In this document: piece by piece, positions 28,306-39,900 of the stretch
How the letters are laid out: each line of letters opens with the position of its first letter
How positions within the stretch are numbered: position 1 is the first letter of the stretch
Origin: Sphingobacterium chungjuense
GTDB lineage: Bacteria; Bacteroidota; Bacteroidia; Sphingobacteriales; Sphingobacteriaceae
Length of the DNA stretch: 64,000 nt
Reading direction: 5' to 3'
Assembly: GCF_011316935.1 (NCBI RefSeq)
Contig: NZ_WLYS01000001.1
Coordinates: 310,001 to 374,000 of the forward strand
The notes under the pieces: generated by a model
What the model was told of the DNA's origin: nothing
What the model saw: only the letters and a program-made list of their open reading frames with translations
Databases searched by the model: none
Position numbers and translations under genes: made by a program

Positions 28306-29127
28306 TTATACACCAGACCATGCGTTAAAGCCGCCATCGACATACACGGTCTCACCGTTTACAAAGGCCGATGCATCGCTTAACAGATATACTAAGGTTC
28401 CATTGAGCTCTTCGGGATCACCCAATCTCGAAAATGGCGTACCATTCACAAATTTCTGTGCGCGATCGGTGTAAGATCCATCTGGATTGGTTAATAAAGT
28501 TCTATTCTGTTCGGTCAAAAATACTCCAGGAGCAATGGCATTGACACGGAGTTGATCGCCATATCGAAGTGCCAATTCTGAAGCCATCCATTTGGTAAAA
28601 CCGACCACACCATTTTTGGCGACGGTATATCCTAACACACGACTGATCGCCTGACTAGAAGATAGCGAAGCGATATTGATAATGCTACCACGCCCTTGTG
28701 CCGCCATCACCTTACCAAATACATGTGTGGGAATGATGGTACCGAAAAGATTTAATTCGACCGCCTTCAATGTATCTTGTATATTGGCTTCAAAAATATC
28801 TTGATCGGGGCCAATCGTAGCGCCTGGAATGTTGCCACCGGCGGCATTGATCAATCCATCGATGGTTCCCCATTTTTCTACAATCAAATCCTTCGCATTT
28901 AGCATAGAATCCTCATGGAGCACATCAGCCACGATCATCATTCCCTCTGCTCCTAAGCTATTTACTAAATTTAAACGCTCTGTAGCGCGTTCTTCATTTC
29001 GACCGACGATCGCGATCTTCGCGCCTGCTTCTGCTAATGCGCGCACAAAACTCTTTCCGAGAACTCCGGTAGCACCGGTTACGACAATAACTTTGCCCGC
29101 GAGGGAAAACTTATCCAATATGCTCAT
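28306..29127 (-). CDS. SDR-family D-fructuronate reductase (mannonate oxidoreductase)
   Basis: A 273-residue classical short-chain dehydrogenase. It has the NAD(P)-binding VTGATGVLGKSF near 17-28, NAAGGNIPGA (NAAG motif), the catalytic Y-x-x-x-K as YTVAKNG at about 168-174, and VDGGFNAWSGV at the end. From its position directly before uxuA and exuT it most likely reduces D-fructuronate to D-mannonate, replacing the unrelated long-chain dehydrogenase UxuB of E. coli. Such SDR substitutes are known in Bacteroidota. It is the first gene of the operon. Confidence 0.85.
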   Translation of the reverse strand: MSILDKFSLAGKVIVVTGATGVLGKSFVRALAEAGAKIAIVGRNEERATERLNLVNSLGAEGMMIVADVLHEDSMLNAKDLIVEKWGTIDGLINAAGGNIPGATIGPDQDIFEANIQDTLKAVELNLFGTIIPTHVFGKVMAAQGRGSIINIASLSSSQAISRVLGYTVAKNGVVGFTKWMASELALRYGDQLRVNAIAPGVFLTEQNRTLLTNPDGSYTDRAQKFVNGTPFSRLGDPEELNGTLVYLLSDASAFVNGETVYVDGGFNAWSGV

Positions 29128-29195
29128 GTGGTTTATTTAGTGTTTATAACATTTCAATATTATTAAAATTAGTCGGCTCCTAAAAGGATTAGTTA

Positions 29196-29209
29196 CGCTA
29201 ACGTTTGCG
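29196..29209. promoter_or_regulatory. LacI-family operator between divergent uronate operons
   Basis: CGCTAACGTTTGCG is a 14-base palindrome in which 12 positions are symmetric about a central CG, the hallmark of LacI-family operators (compare the PurR consensus core GCAAACGTTTGC). It lies 69 bases before the SDR-uxuA-exuT start and 150 bases before kdgK, so one site could control both operons. The cognate regulator is most likely the LacI protein encoded at 24507. Confidence 0.75.
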
Positions 29210-29358
29210 AGGAATTGTAGTGAGTAAACTAGCGTCTGTAAAAAAGAAACTGTACATTAGAAGGACTACAATTAAAATGCGAGTCTACCTTGCTCCATGA
29301 ATCCGTATTAAGAGGTATATTCGGAGTGTATGTAACCAATAAATTGAATGATATTCGA

Positions 29359-30348
29359 ATGAAAAAAGTACTTTGTTTCGGAGAAATACTCTTACGCCTT
29401 CAGGCTGTCGGAAACAGTTTCTTCGAGAAAGATCGCAATCAACTGCAGGTATTTCCGGGAGGATCAGAAGCCAACGTCGCTAGTGGATTAGCACAAATGG
29501 GCACGTCGACAGCCTACTGTAGCGCATTTCCAGATAATTTATTGAGTACAGAGATCCAAGAACAATTGCAGATGCTGGGCGTGGATACTAGTAAAAGCCT
29601 GAGCTTCGGCGATCGCATTGGTTCTTACATCTTGCTTTCGGCAAATGGATTGAGCAAAGGTGAAGTGATCTATGATCGACGCTATTCTAGCTTCAGCCAG
29701 CTTACTTTAGAAGATATCCACTTCGACGTGTTGTTCGAAGGCATTGATTGGTTTCACTGGACTGCGCTATCTCCTGCTTTGAATGAAAATGTAGCCGAAC
29801 TGATCGAACCCATTTTAAAAGAAGCGACAAAACGTAATATCACGATATCCGTCGATCTAAACTATCGCTCTAAACTATGGCAATATGGCCAAGAACCCAT
29901 CGAAATCATGCCAGATTTAGTGGCTTACTGCGATGTAGTGATGGGCAATATCTGGGCAGCGAATAAAATGCTAGGAACTTATGTAGATCCTACATTGGAT
30001 CGGCAAACATCCTCCGTGGATTATTATGAAGCGGCCAAACGATCTGCCGCTGAGATTTTCTCCCTATTTCCATCGGTGCAACACGTGGCTAATACTTTCC
30101 GGTTTATCGATAACCCACAGCATAACCTCTTTTATGGCACATACCATAATCGTTCGGAAGATGCCTTGTCTACGATTTATGAAACCCATGAGGTGATCGA
30201 TCGCATTGGTAGTGGCGATGCGTTTATGGCTGGACTTATTCATGCCTTAAAGACAGATGCAACGCCGCAACAGGTAGCGGATATCGCGACTGGCGCCGGC
30301 TATCAGAAACTCTTCGTAGCGGGTGATTTTGGAAACGGGAAATATTAA
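29359..30348 (+). CDS. kdgK: 2-keto-3-deoxygluconate kinase (PfkB family)
   Basis: A 329-residue ribokinase-family sugar kinase that phosphorylates KDG to KDPG. It begins MKKVLCFGEILLRL, has PGGSEANVASGLAQMG in the substrate-binding region, and the ATP/catalytic-base motif DRIGSGDAFMAGLIHAL (GSGD in place of the common GAGD, Asp retained) at about 284-300. The start at 29359 fits the family; the longer frame would add 23 residues of unrelated sequence. It is 17 bases before kdgA in the same operon and divergent from the uxuA operon. Confidence 0.92.
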   Translation: MKKVLCFGEILLRLQAVGNSFFEKDRNQLQVFPGGSEANVASGLAQMGTSTAYCSAFPDNLLSTEIQEQLQMLGVDTSKSLSFGDRIGSYILLSANGLSKGEVIYDRRYSSFSQLTLEDIHFDVLFEGIDWFHWTALSPALNENVAELIEPILKEATKRNITISVDLNYRSKLWQYGQEPIEIMPDLVAYCDVVMGNIWAANKMLGTYVDPTLDRQTSSVDYYEAAKRSAAEIFSLFPSVQHVANTFRFIDNPQHNLFYGTYHNRSEDALSTIYETHEVIDRIGSGDAFMAGLIHALKTDATPQQVADIATGAGYQKLFVAGDFGNGKY

Positions 30349-30365
30349 TTTTTACCTTTAAAAGA

Positions 30366-31010
30366 ATGAACAAATTACTCTCTCTTATACAACAACATCC
30401 TGCCATACCGGTCTATTACCATGATGATCCAAACACTTGCTTAGATGTGCTGAAAGCCTGTTATCAAGGTGGCATTCGTGTCTTTGAGTTCGTCAATCGC
30501 GGCGCAAAAGCAAAAGCCAACTTCGAAACGCTGTTGGCTTACAAGCAAGAGCATTTCCCAGATATGGCATTGGGTATTGGCACGATTAAGACGGCACAAG
30601 AAGCAAAGGACTTTTTGGCATTGGGTGCTGAATTTATCGTTAGCCCCATTGTATTTACTGAGATTGCGCAAGAAACTATTGCCAAAGGACATCACTGGAT
30701 ACCGGGCTGTATGACGCCCACAGAAATCGCTCTGGCCGAATCATTAGGCGCATCGCTGGTCAAACTTTTCCCAGGTGATATCCTTGGCTCCAAATTCGTC
30801 AAGGCAATCAAGCCTTTATTTCCAAATCTACATTTTATGCCGACCGGGGGTGTCGATGTAAGCAAAGAAAGTATTGATGAGTGGTTTGCAGCAGGTGTGT
30901 TCTCGGTAGGATTGGGTTCTAAGCTTTTTCAAAAGCCACAGAATAGCGAAGCCGGTTATCAATGGTTAGTTGATCGCGTCCATACTTTGATGAGCTTAGT
31001 AAAAAGCTAG
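30366..31010 (+). CDS. kdgA: KDPG/KHG aldolase
   Basis: A 214-residue class I aldolase cleaving 2-keto-3-deoxy-6-phosphogluconate to pyruvate and glyceraldehyde 3-phosphate. The Schiff-base lysine is K133 (ASLVKLFPGDILG), the general-base region is at E41 (FEFVNRG), the phosphate-binding end is MPTGGVD, and GIGTIKT is near 70-76. It completes the route from mannonate to central metabolism together with uxuA and kdgK. The uronate isomerase UxaC, needed for the first step, is not in the window. Confidence 0.93.
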   Translation: MNKLLSLIQQHPAIPVYYHDDPNTCLDVLKACYQGGIRVFEFVNRGAKAKANFETLLAYKQEHFPDMALGIGTIKTAQEAKDFLALGAEFIVSPIVFTEIAQETIAKGHHWIPGCMTPTEIALAESLGASLVKLFPGDILGSKFVKAIKPLFPNLHFMPTGGVDVSKESIDEWFAAGVFSVGLGSKLFQKPQNSEAGYQWLVDRVHTLMSLVKS

Positions 31011-31053
31011 AGTTTTCCTCGAACATCTTAGTCTATAAAGGACAGTAAAACGC

Positions 31054-31091
31054 ATTAAAAAAGGCCGTGCGAATTTACTTCGCACGGCCTT
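31054..31091. terminator. Bidirectional hairpin terminator between kdgA and rpoC
   Basis: Perfect 13-base arms at 31061-31073 and 31079-31091 (AAGGCCGTGCGAA / TTCGCACGGCCTT) around a 5-base loop. Minus-strand transcription through it emits a run of U, ending the rpoBC operon 36 bases after the rpoC stop; it probably also ends kdgK-kdgA. Confidence 0.85.
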
Positions 31092-31126
31092 CATAATTTA
31101 TAATTACAAAATTCTAAAGAAGAAGA

Positions 31127-34100
31127 CTAGTCTTCTTCTTTAGATGCTAAAAGCTGATCGTATTCTTCACGAGAACCTACGATGATGTTGCTGTACTGAC
31201 GTAAACCAGTACCTGAAGGGATTAAGTGTCCAACAATTACGTTTTCTTTCAATCCTAACAAATCATCACGTTTACCTGCGATGGCTGCCTCATTCAACAC
31301 TTTCGTAGTTTCCTGGAAGGAAGCTGCTGAGATGAATGATTTAGTACCTAAGGATGCACGCGTAATACCTTGCAACAATGGACTAGAAGTAGCTGGAATC
31401 GCATCGCGAACTTCCGCCAATTTCATATCCTGGCGTTTCAAGCTAGAGTTCTCCTCCCGTAGGTTACGAAGGGTCACAATCTGACCTGGACGAAGGGTTT
31501 TAGAATCACCGGCATCCACGATGACTTTTTTGTCATACAAGGAGTCGTTTTCTTCCATGAAGTCCCATTTGCTAACCGCTTCTTTTTCTAAGAAACGAGT
31601 ATCTCCTGGATCTTCAATATTTACCTTCTGCATCATCTGGTGAACGATTGTCTCAAAGTGCTTATCATTGATTTTCACACCTTGTAGACGGTAAACCTCT
31701 TGGATACCATTTACAATGTACTCTTGTACGGCAGATGGGCCTTTGATAGACAAGATATCTCCAGGAGAGATCTGACCATCAGAAAGTGGCATACCTGCTT
31801 TGATAAAGTCATTATCCTGTACCAAGATGTGTTTAGACAATGGCACTAAGTATTTCTTCACTTGACCATCGCGTGATTCGATAGAAACCTCGCGGTTACC
31901 ACGTTTCACACCACCCAATGTTACTACACCGTCGATTTCTGTTACGACAGCTGGGTTCGATGGATTACGCGCTTCGAAAAGCTCCGTAACACGTGGAAGA
32001 CCACCTGTAATATCTCGCGTTTTTCCTGTAGAACGAGGAATCTTAACTAAGATCGCACCATCTTTCACTTTCTGTCCGTTAGATACCGAAACGTGAGCAC
32101 CTACCGGAATGTTGTACGAACGAATGATCTCGCCTTTCAAATCTAAGATTTTAATCGTCGGGTTTTTCGTTTTATCACGCGTCTCGATAATTACTTTCTC
32201 TTTGTGACCAGTCTGCTCATCTGATTCTTCACGGAAGGTAACCCCTTCGATGATGGCATCAAACTCTACTTTACCGGCAAACTCCGAGATAATTACCGCG
32301 TTATATGGATCCCAGTCAACCAATTTCTGGCCTTTTTCGACTGTATCACCTTCTTTTACAAATAAGTTAGATCCGTAAGGGATAACTTGTTGGTATACGA
32401 CGCGTCTTTCTCCGTTCAAGATTTTGATCTCTCCAGAACGACCTAGTACGACATCATATTTACCATCATCACCTTCTTTCTCTACGGTACGCAAGTTTTC
32501 AAACTCCACAATACCTTCATATTTCGCGATGATCGCTGAATCAGAAGCAATGTTGGAAGCCGTACCACCCACGTGGAATGTACGCAATGTCAACTGTGTA
32601 CCCGGCTCACCGATAGATTGTGCCGCAATTACACCAACAGCTTCCCCTTTTTGAACTCGTTTGCCAGACGCCAAGTTACGGCCATAACAACAAGCACATA
32701 CACCACGTTTAGCTTCACAAGTCAATACCGAACGGATTTCGATGCCTTCGATACCAGCATTTTCAATCACCTCTGCAATCTCTTCGGTGATATCTTCGTT
32801 GGCAGCAACGATTACTTCGTTGGTCTCCGGATGTATTACATCGTTCAACGGCGTACGACCCAAGATACGATCGAACAATGGCTCGATGATATCATCGTTG
32901 TCTTTCAATGCCGTGGTGTAAATACCGCGCAACGTTCCACAATCCTGATCAATTACAATCATATCCTGTGCAACATCATGCAAACGACGTGTCAAGTAAC
33001 CCGCATCGGCCGTTTTCAAAGCCGTATCGGCCAAACCTTTACGCGCACCGTGAGTAGAGATAAAGTACTCGAGTACCGAAAGTCCTTCTTTAAAGTTGGA
33101 CAAGATCGGGTTTTCGATAATCTCACCACCAGATGTACCTGATTTCTGTGGCTTAGCCATCAAACCACGCATACCACATAGCTGACGAATCTGCTCTTTG
33201 GAACCACGTGCACCAGAATCCAACATCATGTATACTGAGTTGAATCCTTGATTATCATTAGACAAGATATCCATTACGTGCGCTGTAAGGCGGTTGTTGA
33301 TACGTGTCCAGATATCGATAATTTGGTTGTAACGCTCGTTGTTGGTAATGAAACCCATGTTATAGTTATTCATTACTTCTTCTACCTCGCTCGTTGCTTG
33401 ATCTAGCAAGTCTGTTTTCGCTGCTGGGATGTTTAGATCCTGCAAGTTAAATGACAGACCACCTTTGAAAGCGGTTTGGAAACCTAATTCTTTCATATCG
33501 TCCAAGAACCTAGCCGCACGTGCCATACCGGTATTCTTTACAATCTCGCCAATGACGTTACGTAAAGATTTTTTGGTCAACAAATCGTTGATATAACCTA
33601 CTTCTTCTGGCACGATCTGGTTAAAAATCACACGCCCTACCGTAGTTTCAATGATTTGCTGTTCGAAGTTACCTTCTTTTGTTTTGATTTGTGTTTTCAC
33701 TTTGATGAATGAATGCAAATCAACTTGCTTCTCATTCAACGCGATAATTACCTCTTCTGGAGAATAGAACACTGTTCCTTCACCTTTCATGCGGCGATCA
33801 TCATCTGTCTTACGGCCTTTAGTAATGTAGTAAAGACCCAATACCATATCCTGAGATGGAACCGTTACCGGTGAACCATTCGCAGGGTTCAAGATATTGT
33901 GTGCTGCCAACATCAAGATTTGGGCTTCCAAGATTGCCGCATTACCTAAAGGTAAGTGAACCGCCATCTGGTCACCATCAAAATCGGCGTTGAAAGCCGT
34001 ACATACTAATGGGTGTAATTGAATCGCTTTACCTTCTACCAACGTAGGTTGGAATGCTTGGATACCCAAACGGTGAAGCGTAGGTGCACGGTTTAATAAT

Positions 34101-35404
34101 ACCGGGTGACCTTTCAATACGTTCTCTAAAATATCCCAAACAACCGGATCTTTACGATCAACGATTTTCTTCGCAGACTTCACTGTTTTTACGATACCAC
34201 GCTCGATCATCTTGCGGATGATAAACGGTTTGTACAACTCGGCAGCCATGTCTTTAGGAAGACCACATTCGTGCAATTTCAGGTGTGGACCTACGACGAT
34301 AACGGAACGTGCTGAATAATCCACACGCTTACCTAGTAAGTTTTGACGGAAACGACCTTGCTTACCTTTCAAGATATCAGAAAGGGATTTCAGGGCACGG
34401 TTACCTTCGGTTTTTACCGCATTCACCTTACGAGAGTTATCGAACAAAGAATCTACCGCTTCTTGAAGCATACGCTTCTCGTTACGCAAGATTACCTCTG
34501 GTGCTTTGATCTCGATCAAACGTTTCAAACGGTTGTTACGAATAATCACACGACGGTACAAATCATTCAAATCGGAAGTCGCGAAACGACCACCATCCAA
34601 AGGCACTAATGGGCGCAACTCTGGTGGAATAATTGGAACGATTTTCACAATCATCCATTCTGGACGGTTTTCGATACGCGTGTTAGCACCGCGGAAAGCT
34701 TCTACGACGTGAAGGCGTTTCAACGCCTCGTTTTTACGTTGTTGTGAAGTCTCGTTCGCTGCTTGGTGACGTAGATCGTATGACAACTGATCAAGATCCA
34801 GACGTTTTAGTAATTCTTCTAAAGCGTCAGCACCCATTTTAGCCACAAATTTCTGTGGATCGTTGTCATCTAAATATTGGTTTTCTTTTGGTAAAGTATC
34901 TAGGATATCTAGGTACTCTTCTTCCGTTAAGAAATCCATGTAAGAAAGACCATCATCTTCTTTGATACCGGCTTGGATAACCACATATCTTTCGTAATAG
35001 ATGATCATATCCAATTTCTTGGTTGGAAGACCTAATAGGTAACCGATTTTGTTTGGCAAAGAACGGAAGTACCAGATGTGTGCCACAGGAACCACCAAGT
35101 TGATGTGTCCCATACGCTCACGACGTACTTTTTTCTCCGTTACTTCTACACCACAACGGTCACACACGATACCTTTGTAACGGATACGCTTGTACTTACC
35201 ACAGTGACATTCGTAATCCTTTACCGGACCGAAGATACGCTCACAGAATAATCCATCGCGCTCCGGCTTGTAGGTACGATAGTTAATCGTTTCCGGCTTA
35301 GTTACTTCACCGCTAGAACGCTCCAAGATAGTCTCTGGAGAAGCTAAGCTGATCGTAATCGACGTGAAGTTACTTTTGATTTTATTATCTTTTTTATAAG
35401 ACAT
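31127..35404 (-). CDS. rpoC: RNA polymerase beta' subunit
   Basis: A 1425-residue catalytic subunit, full length for the phylum. Visible signatures: N-terminal zinc ribbon ([22 protein letters not shown] spans about 64-85), the active-site Mg2+ motif [12 protein letters not shown] at about 468-479, the second zinc site [15 protein letters not shown] near 850-870, and trigger-loop region [13 protein letters not shown] around 880-895. It follows rpoB by 69 bases and is the last gene of the operon, closed by the terminator at 31061-31091. Confidence 0.99.
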   Translation of the reverse strand: MSYKKDNKIKSNFTSITISLASPETILERSSGEVTKPETINYRTYKPERDGLFCERIFGPVKDYECHCGKYKRIRYKGIVCDRCGVEVTEKKVRRERMGHINLVVPVAHIWYFRSLPNKIGYLLGLPTKKLDMIIYYERYVVIQAGIKEDDGLSYMDFLTEEEYLDILDTLPKENQYLDDNDPQKFVAKMGADALEELLKRLDLDQLSYDLRHQAANETSQQRKNEALKRLHVVEAFRGANTRIENRPEWMIVKIVPIIPPELRPLVPLDGGRFATSDLNDLYRRVIIRNNRLKRLIEIKAPEVILRNEKRMLQEAVDSLFDNSRKVNAVKTEGNRALKSLSDILKGKQGRFRQNLLGKRVDYSARSVIVVGPHLKLHECGLPKDMAAELYKPFIIRKMIERGIVKTVKSAKKIVDRKDPVVWDILENVLKGHPVLLNRAPTLHRLGIQAFQPTLVEGKAIQLHPLVCTAFNADFDGDQMAVHLPLGNAAILEAQILMLAAHNILNPANGSPVTVPSQDMVLGLYYITKGRKTDDDRRMKGEGTVFYSPEEVIIALNEKQVDLHSFIKVKTQIKTKEGNFEQQIIETTVGRVIFNQIVPEEVGYINDLLTKKSLRNVIGEIVKNTGMARAARFLDDMKELGFQTAFKGGLSFNLQDLNIPAAKTDLLDQATSEVEEVMNNYNMGFITNNERYNQIIDIWTRINNRLTAHVMDILSNDNQGFNSVYMMLDSGARGSKEQIRQLCGMRGLMAKPQKSGTSGGEIIENPILSNFKEGLSVLEYFISTHGARKGLADTALKTADAGYLTRRLHDVAQDMIVIDQDCGTLRGIYTTALKDNDDIIEPLFDRILGRTPLNDVIHPETNEVIVAANEDITEEIAEVIENAGIEGIEIRSVLTCEAKRGVCACCYGRNLASGKRVQKGEAVGVIAAQSIGEPGTQLTLRTFHVGGTASNIASDSAIIAKYEGIVEFENLRTVEKEGDDGKYDVVLGRSGEIKILNGERRVVYQQVIPYGSNLFVKEGDTVEKGQKLVDWDPYNAVIISEFAGKVEFDAIIEGVTFREESDEQTGHKEKVIIETRDKTKNPTIKILDLKGEIIRSYNIPVGAHVSVSNGQKVKDGAILVKIPRSTGKTRDITGGLPRVTELFEARNPSNPAVVTEIDGVVTLGGVKRGNREVSIESRDGQVKKYLVPLSKHILVQDNDFIKAGMPLSDGQISPGDILSIKGPSAVQEYIVNGIQEVYRLQGVKINDKHFETIVHQMMQKVNIEDPGDTRFLEKEAVSKWDFMEENDSLYDKKVIVDAGDSKTLRPGQIVTLRNLREENSSLKRQDMKLAEVRDAIPATSSPLLQGITRASLGTKSFISAASFQETTKVLNEAAIAGKRDDLLGLKENVIVGHLIPSGTGLRQYSNIIVGSREEYDQLLASKEED

Positions 35405-35473
35405 ACGTTGTATAACTTAAAAGCTGTATGTAAAGTTTGGGAAGCTCGCACCTCCCAAACTCAAATTACTTGA

Positions 35474-38400
35474 TTAATCTAATGTGATATCCAAACCTAA
35501 ACCACGTAGCTCATGAACCAATACATTGAATGATTCTGGTACAGATGGTGTCGGTAAGTTGTTACCTTTTACGATCGCCTCATAGGTTTTCGCACGGCCA
35601 ATCACATCATCGGATTTCACGGTTAAGATCTCTTGTAAGATATTAGATGCACCGAATGCCTCTAGTGCCCAAACCTCCATCTCACCAAAACGCTGACCAC
35701 CAAACTGGGCTTTACCACCCAAAGGTTGTTGTGTGATCAATGAGTATGGTCCGATCGAACGCGCGTGCATCTTATCATCAACCATGTGACCTAATTTCAA
35801 CATGTAGATCACACCTACCGTTGTTGGTTGGTCAAAGCGCTCACCTGTAAGACCGTTGTACAAGTACGTACGACCTGATGCAGGAAGATCTGCTTTTTGT
35901 ACCCATTCTTCTACCTGTCCCATTTCGGCACCGTCGAAGATTGGCGTGGCGAACTTCATACCCAGTTTTTGACCTGCCCATCCAAGAACAGTTTCATAAA
36001 TCTGACCCAAGTTCATACGAGAAGGTACACCTAATGGATTCAACACGATATCCACTGGAGTTCCGTCGGCCAAGAAAGGCATATCCTCATCACGTACGAT
36101 ACGTGCTACGATACCTTTGTTACCGTGACGACCAGCCATCTTATCACCGACTTTCAACTTACGCTTTTTAGCGACGTAAACTTTAGCCATTTGAACGATT
36201 CCGGATGGTAACTCATCACCAACAGATACCGCAAACTTGTCGCGTTTGAATGCTCCTAACTCTTCATTGAACTTGATGCCGTAGTTGTGCAATGCAATTT
36301 TGATCGCATCGTTTTTATCGTCATCCGTTGTCCAACCAGCTGGATTTACATTCGCATAATCCAAGTCAGTTAAGATCTTCTGAGTGAATTTCGCACCTTT
36401 AGCTACTAATAGCTCTTTGTACACGTTGTAGATACCTTGGCTAGTTTTACCGTTCACGATAGTGAACAATTTGTCAACCAAACGCTCTTTCAACACGCGC
36501 AAGTTTTTCTCATGCGTAGTTTCTAGTTTCTCTAATGCTTTTCTTTCGATGTCTTTAGACATTTTCTTCGCACGAGAGAACAACTTCGTATCGATAACCA
36601 CACCTTTGATAGATGGTGGCGTTTTCAAGGAAGCATCTTTGACATCACCGGCTTTATCACCGAAGATTGCGCGAAGCAATTTCTCCTCTGGTGAAGGATC
36701 AGATTCACCTTTTGGTGTAATCTTACCGATCAAGATATCGCCTTCTACGACTTCAGCACCGATACGGATGATACCGTTTTCGTCTAGATCTTTCGTAGCT
36801 TCTTCGGATACGTTAGGGATGTCGGAAGTCAATTCTTCTTCACCACGTTTGGTATCACGAACTTCTAATTCAAACTCTTCGATATGCAATGAGGTAAAGA
36901 TATCCTGCGATACCACACGCTCTGAAATTACGATCGCATCCTCAAAGTTGTATCCTTGCCAAGGCATGAATGCTACTTTCAAGTTACGGCCTAATGCCAA
37001 CTCGCCATCTTCTGTTGCATAACCTTCACACAATACTTGTCCTTTTACGACCTTCTCGCCTTTGATAACGATTGGCTTCAAGTTGATACAAGTATTCTGG
37101 TTGGTTTTCTTGAATTTGATTAATTTATATGTTTTGACGTCGTCATCGAAAGATACCAAACGATCTGCATCGGTACGCTCGTAACGAATTTGAATCTCTT
37201 GTGCATCTACGTATTCTACGACACCATTTCCTTCTGCATTGATCAAGGTGCGAGAGTCAGAAGCCACACGGCCTTCTAATCCTGTACCTACGATCGGCGC
37301 TTGTGGACGCAACAATGGCACCGCTTGGCGCTGCATGTTGGAACCCATCAAGGCACGGTTGGCATCATCATGCTCTAAGAAAGGAATCAATGAAGCTGCA
37401 ATCGATGTAATCTGATTTGGAGCAACGTCCATGTAATCCAATTTCTCTGGCTCGATAATCGGGAAGTCACCCTCGTATCTTGCTTTTACTTTCGCATCTT
37501 CGAAGTTACCTTTATCATCGTAGATAGCATTCGCTTGTGCGATCGTTTTGCCATCTTCATCTTCCGCTGAAAGATATACTACTGGCTGATCTACGACTAC
37601 TTTACCATCATCCACCTTACGGTAAGGAGTTTCGATAAAACCAAGGTTATTGATTTTCGCGTGTACGGCTAAAGATGAAATCAAACCAATGTTTGGTCCC
37701 TCTGGAGTTTCGATAGTACACAAACGACCGTAGTGCGTGTAGTGAACGTCACGAACCTCGAAACCTGCACGCTCACGAGATAGACCACCTGGACCTAATG
37801 CTGATAAACGACGCTTGTGTGTGATCTCCGCCAATGGATTGGTTTGATCCATGAACTGAGATAACTGGTTGGTTCCGAAGAAAGAGTTGATCACAGACGA
37901 TAAAGTACGTGCGTTGATCAAATCTGTTGGTGTAAAGACCTCATTGTCGCGGATGTTCATACGCTCACGAATAGTACGTGCCATACGAGCAAGACCTACA
38001 CCGAACTGAGCGTATAATTGCTCACCTACGGTACGAACACGACGGTTGGACAAGTGATCGATATCATCCACCTCCGCTTTTGAGTTGATCAGGTTGATCA
38101 AGTATTTTACGATCGCGATAATGTCTTCGCGGGTCAATACTTTTGTTTCTGATCCAGTCGATAAGCCTAATTTACGGTTGATACGGTAACGACCTACATC
38201 ACCTAAATCGTAACGCTTATCTGAGAAGAACAAACGATCGATAATACCGCGAGCTGTTTCCTCATCAGGTGGTTCGGCGTTACGCAATTGGCGATAGATG
38301 TGCTCCACCGCTTCTTTTTCCGAATTAGACGTATCCTTTTGTAATGTGTTATATATAATAGAGTAATCCGCATTGTTGGACTCATCGTCTTTCGCTAAGA

Positions 38401-39283
38401 TAATAGACTTAACGCCAGCATCGATGATCATTTCAATGTGATCTTCTTCTAGTACGGTTTCACGTTCAAGGATGATTTCGTTACGATCGATAGATACTAC
38501 TTCACCAGTATCCTCATCTACGAAATCTTCTATCCATTTTTTCAATACTCTTGCCGCCAAACGACGACCAACGTATTTTTTAAGACCCGATTTACTTACC
38601 TTAACTTCATCCGCTAAGTCGAACAATTCTAGGATATCTTTATCCGAATCGAATCCGATAGCACGTAATAAAGTGGTAACCGGGAATTTTTTCTTACGAT
38701 CGATGTAAGCATACATGACATTGTTTACGTCTGTTGCAAATTCGATCCAAGATCCTTTAAAAGGAATTACCCTAGCAGAATAAAGTTTTGTTCCATTTGT
38801 GTGTCTACTCTGACCGAAGAATACGCCAGGTGAGCGGTGTAGTTGGGATACGATTACCCGTTCCGCACCATTGATCACGAAAGTACCTTTTGGTGTCATG
38901 TACGGAATAGTACCTAAGTACACGTCCTGTACAATTGTCTCGAAATCTTCGTGCTCTTCGTCGTTACAAGATAACTTTAATTTTGCTTTTAGAGGTACAC
39001 TGTACGTTAAGCCACGCTCGATACACTCTTGGATGTCGTAACGTGGTGGATCTATGAAATAGTCCAAAAACTCTAGCACAAAAATGTTTCTTGAATCAGA
39101 AATAGGGAAGTTTTCGGCGAAAACCTGATAAAGCCCTTCCTGATGGCGGTCGTCAGAAGTAGTTTCTAGTTGAAAAAACTCCCTGAAAGATTCTAATTGC
39201 ACGTCCAAGAAATCAGGATAATCAATTACCTTCTTACTTGTAGCAAAATTCACTCTTTCTTTTTGAATATTGTTGTTTGCCAA
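35474..39283 (-). CDS. rpoB: RNA polymerase beta subunit
   Basis: A 1269-residue subunit of core RNA polymerase. The rifampicin-pocket region is wild-type-like ([20 protein letters not shown] ~ 478-497), followed by [20 protein letters not shown], and the C-terminal parts [10 protein letters not shown] and [21 protein letters not shown] are intact. It interlocks with rpoC to form the active site. It lies 167 bases downstream of rplL, with a hairpin in the gap that could set the ratio of L7/L12 to RNA polymerase. Confidence 0.99.
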   Translation of the reverse strand: MANNNIQKERVNFATSKKVIDYPDFLDVQLESFREFFQLETTSDDRHQEGLYQVFAENFPISDSRNIFVLEFLDYFIDPPRYDIQECIERGLTYSVPLKAKLKLSCNDEEHEDFETIVQDVYLGTIPYMTPKGTFVINGAERVIVSQLHRSPGVFFGQSRHTNGTKLYSARVIPFKGSWIEFATDVNNVMYAYIDRKKKFPVTTLLRAIGFDSDKDILELFDLADEVKVSKSGLKKYVGRRLAARVLKKWIEDFVDEDTGEVVSIDRNEIILERETVLEEDHIEMIIDAGVKSIILAKDDESNNADYSIIYNTLQKDTSNSEKEAVEHIYRQLRNAEPPDEETARGIIDRLFFSDKRYDLGDVGRYRINRKLGLSTGSETKVLTREDIIAIVKYLINLINSKAEVDDIDHLSNRRVRTVGEQLYAQFGVGLARMARTIRERMNIRDNEVFTPTDLINARTLSSVINSFFGTNQLSQFMDQTNPLAEITHKRRLSALGPGGLSRERAGFEVRDVHYTHYGRLCTIETPEGPNIGLISSLAVHAKINNLGFIETPYRKVDDGKVVVDQPVVYLSAEDEDGKTIAQANAIYDDKGNFEDAKVKARYEGDFPIIEPEKLDYMDVAPNQITSIAASLIPFLEHDDANRALMGSNMQRQAVPLLRPQAPIVGTGLEGRVASDSRTLINAEGNGVVEYVDAQEIQIRYERTDADRLVSFDDDVKTYKLIKFKKTNQNTCINLKPIVIKGEKVVKGQVLCEGYATEDGELALGRNLKVAFMPWQGYNFEDAIVISERVVSQDIFTSLHIEEFELEVRDTKRGEEELTSDIPNVSEEATKDLDENGIIRIGAEVVEGDILIGKITPKGESDPSPEEKLLRAIFGDKAGDVKDASLKTPPSIKGVVIDTKLFSRAKKMSKDIERKALEKLETTHEKNLRVLKERLVDKLFTIVNGKTSQGIYNVYKELLVAKGAKFTQKILTDLDYANVNPAGWTTDDDKNDAIKIALHNYGIKFNEELGAFKRDKFAVSVGDELPSGIVQMAKVYVAKKRKLKVGDKMAGRHGNKGIVARIVRDEDMPFLADGTPVDIVLNPLGVPSRMNLGQIYETVLGWAGQKLGMKFATPIFDGAEMGQVEEWVQKADLPASGRTYLYNGLTGERFDQPTTVGVIYMLKLGHMVDDKMHARSIGPYSLITQQPLGGKAQFGGQRFGEMEVWALEAFGASNILQEILTVKSDDVIGRAKTYEAIVKGNNLPTPSVPESFNVLVHELRGLGLDITLD

Positions 39284-39390
39284 GGGAATAAGATTTTAGT
39301 TTTAATAAACTGCGCTAACATTGTTGTTGAAAACCTGAAAATCGATGAGTCAACAACACCACATCGAGGGGTAAATAGTATAAACAGGGA

Positions 39391-39420
39391 AAGACTCTGA
39401 TAGAAAATCCATCAGAGTCT
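39391..39420 (-). terminator. Partial terminator/attenuator between rplL and rpoB
   Basis: On the minus strand, AGACTCTGAT and ATCAGAGTCT form a perfect 10-base stem with a 9-base loop (39392-39401 and 39411-39420), followed only by a short TTCCCTG tract. This resembles the known rplL-rpoB attenuator, which lets a fraction of transcripts continue. Strength is inferred. Confidence 0.6.
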
Positions 39421-39450
39421 ATACCTTAAAGGTGCTTTACGCAGGAGAGA

Positions 39451-39825
39451 TTACTTAACCTCAACTACAGCTCCAGCTTCTTCTAATTGTTTTTTCAAAG
39501 CTTCAGCTTCGTCTTTAGAAACACCAGTTTTCAATTCTTTAGGTGCACCATCAACTAGATCTTTTGCTTCTTTCAAACCTAGACCAGCTAAATCTTTTAC
39601 CAATTTAACTACTGCTAGTTTAGAACCACCAGCTTCTTTCAAGATTACGTCGAAAGAAGTTTTTTCTTCTGCAGCAGCAGCACCTTCAGCAGGAGCAGCA
39701 GCAACAGCAACTGCAGCAGCAGCTGGTTCGATGCCATACTCGTCTTTTAAGATATCAGCTAGTTCTTTAACTTCTTTTACAGTTAAGTTTACTAGTTGCT
39801 CAGCAAGTTGTTTTAAATCTGCCAT
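39451..39825 (-). CDS. rplL: Ribosomal protein L7/L12
   Basis: A 124-residue stalk protein: an N-terminal dimerisation domain (about 1-32), an alanine-rich flexible hinge (about 33-52), and the C-terminal factor-binding domain ([35 protein letters not shown]). It recruits GTPase translation factors to the large subunit. It lies 75 bases after rplJ in the same operon. Confidence 0.99.
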   Translation of the reverse strand: MADLKQLAEQLVNLTVKEVKELADILKDEYGIEPAAAAVAVAAAPAEGAAAAEEKTSFDVILKEAGGSKLAVVKLVKDLAGLGLKEAKDLVDGAPKELKTGVSKDEAEALKKQLEEAGAVVEVK

Positions 39826-39900
39826 TTTATTATGATTTTTTGAATGTACTAAATGAATATTGTTAATTAAAATTTTAACGAACGTTTATAAGAGGGTTCG

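Noticed and set aside
27108..28355. Longer start of uxuA at 28355
   Set aside because: It overlaps the preceding SDR gene by 50 bases and adds residues with no family match; the ATG at 28292 is the usual start.
31127..39283. Long open frames on the strand opposite rpoC and rpoB
   Set aside because: They follow the codon usage of the sense genes, have no promoter or homology, and rpoB/rpoC are certain.
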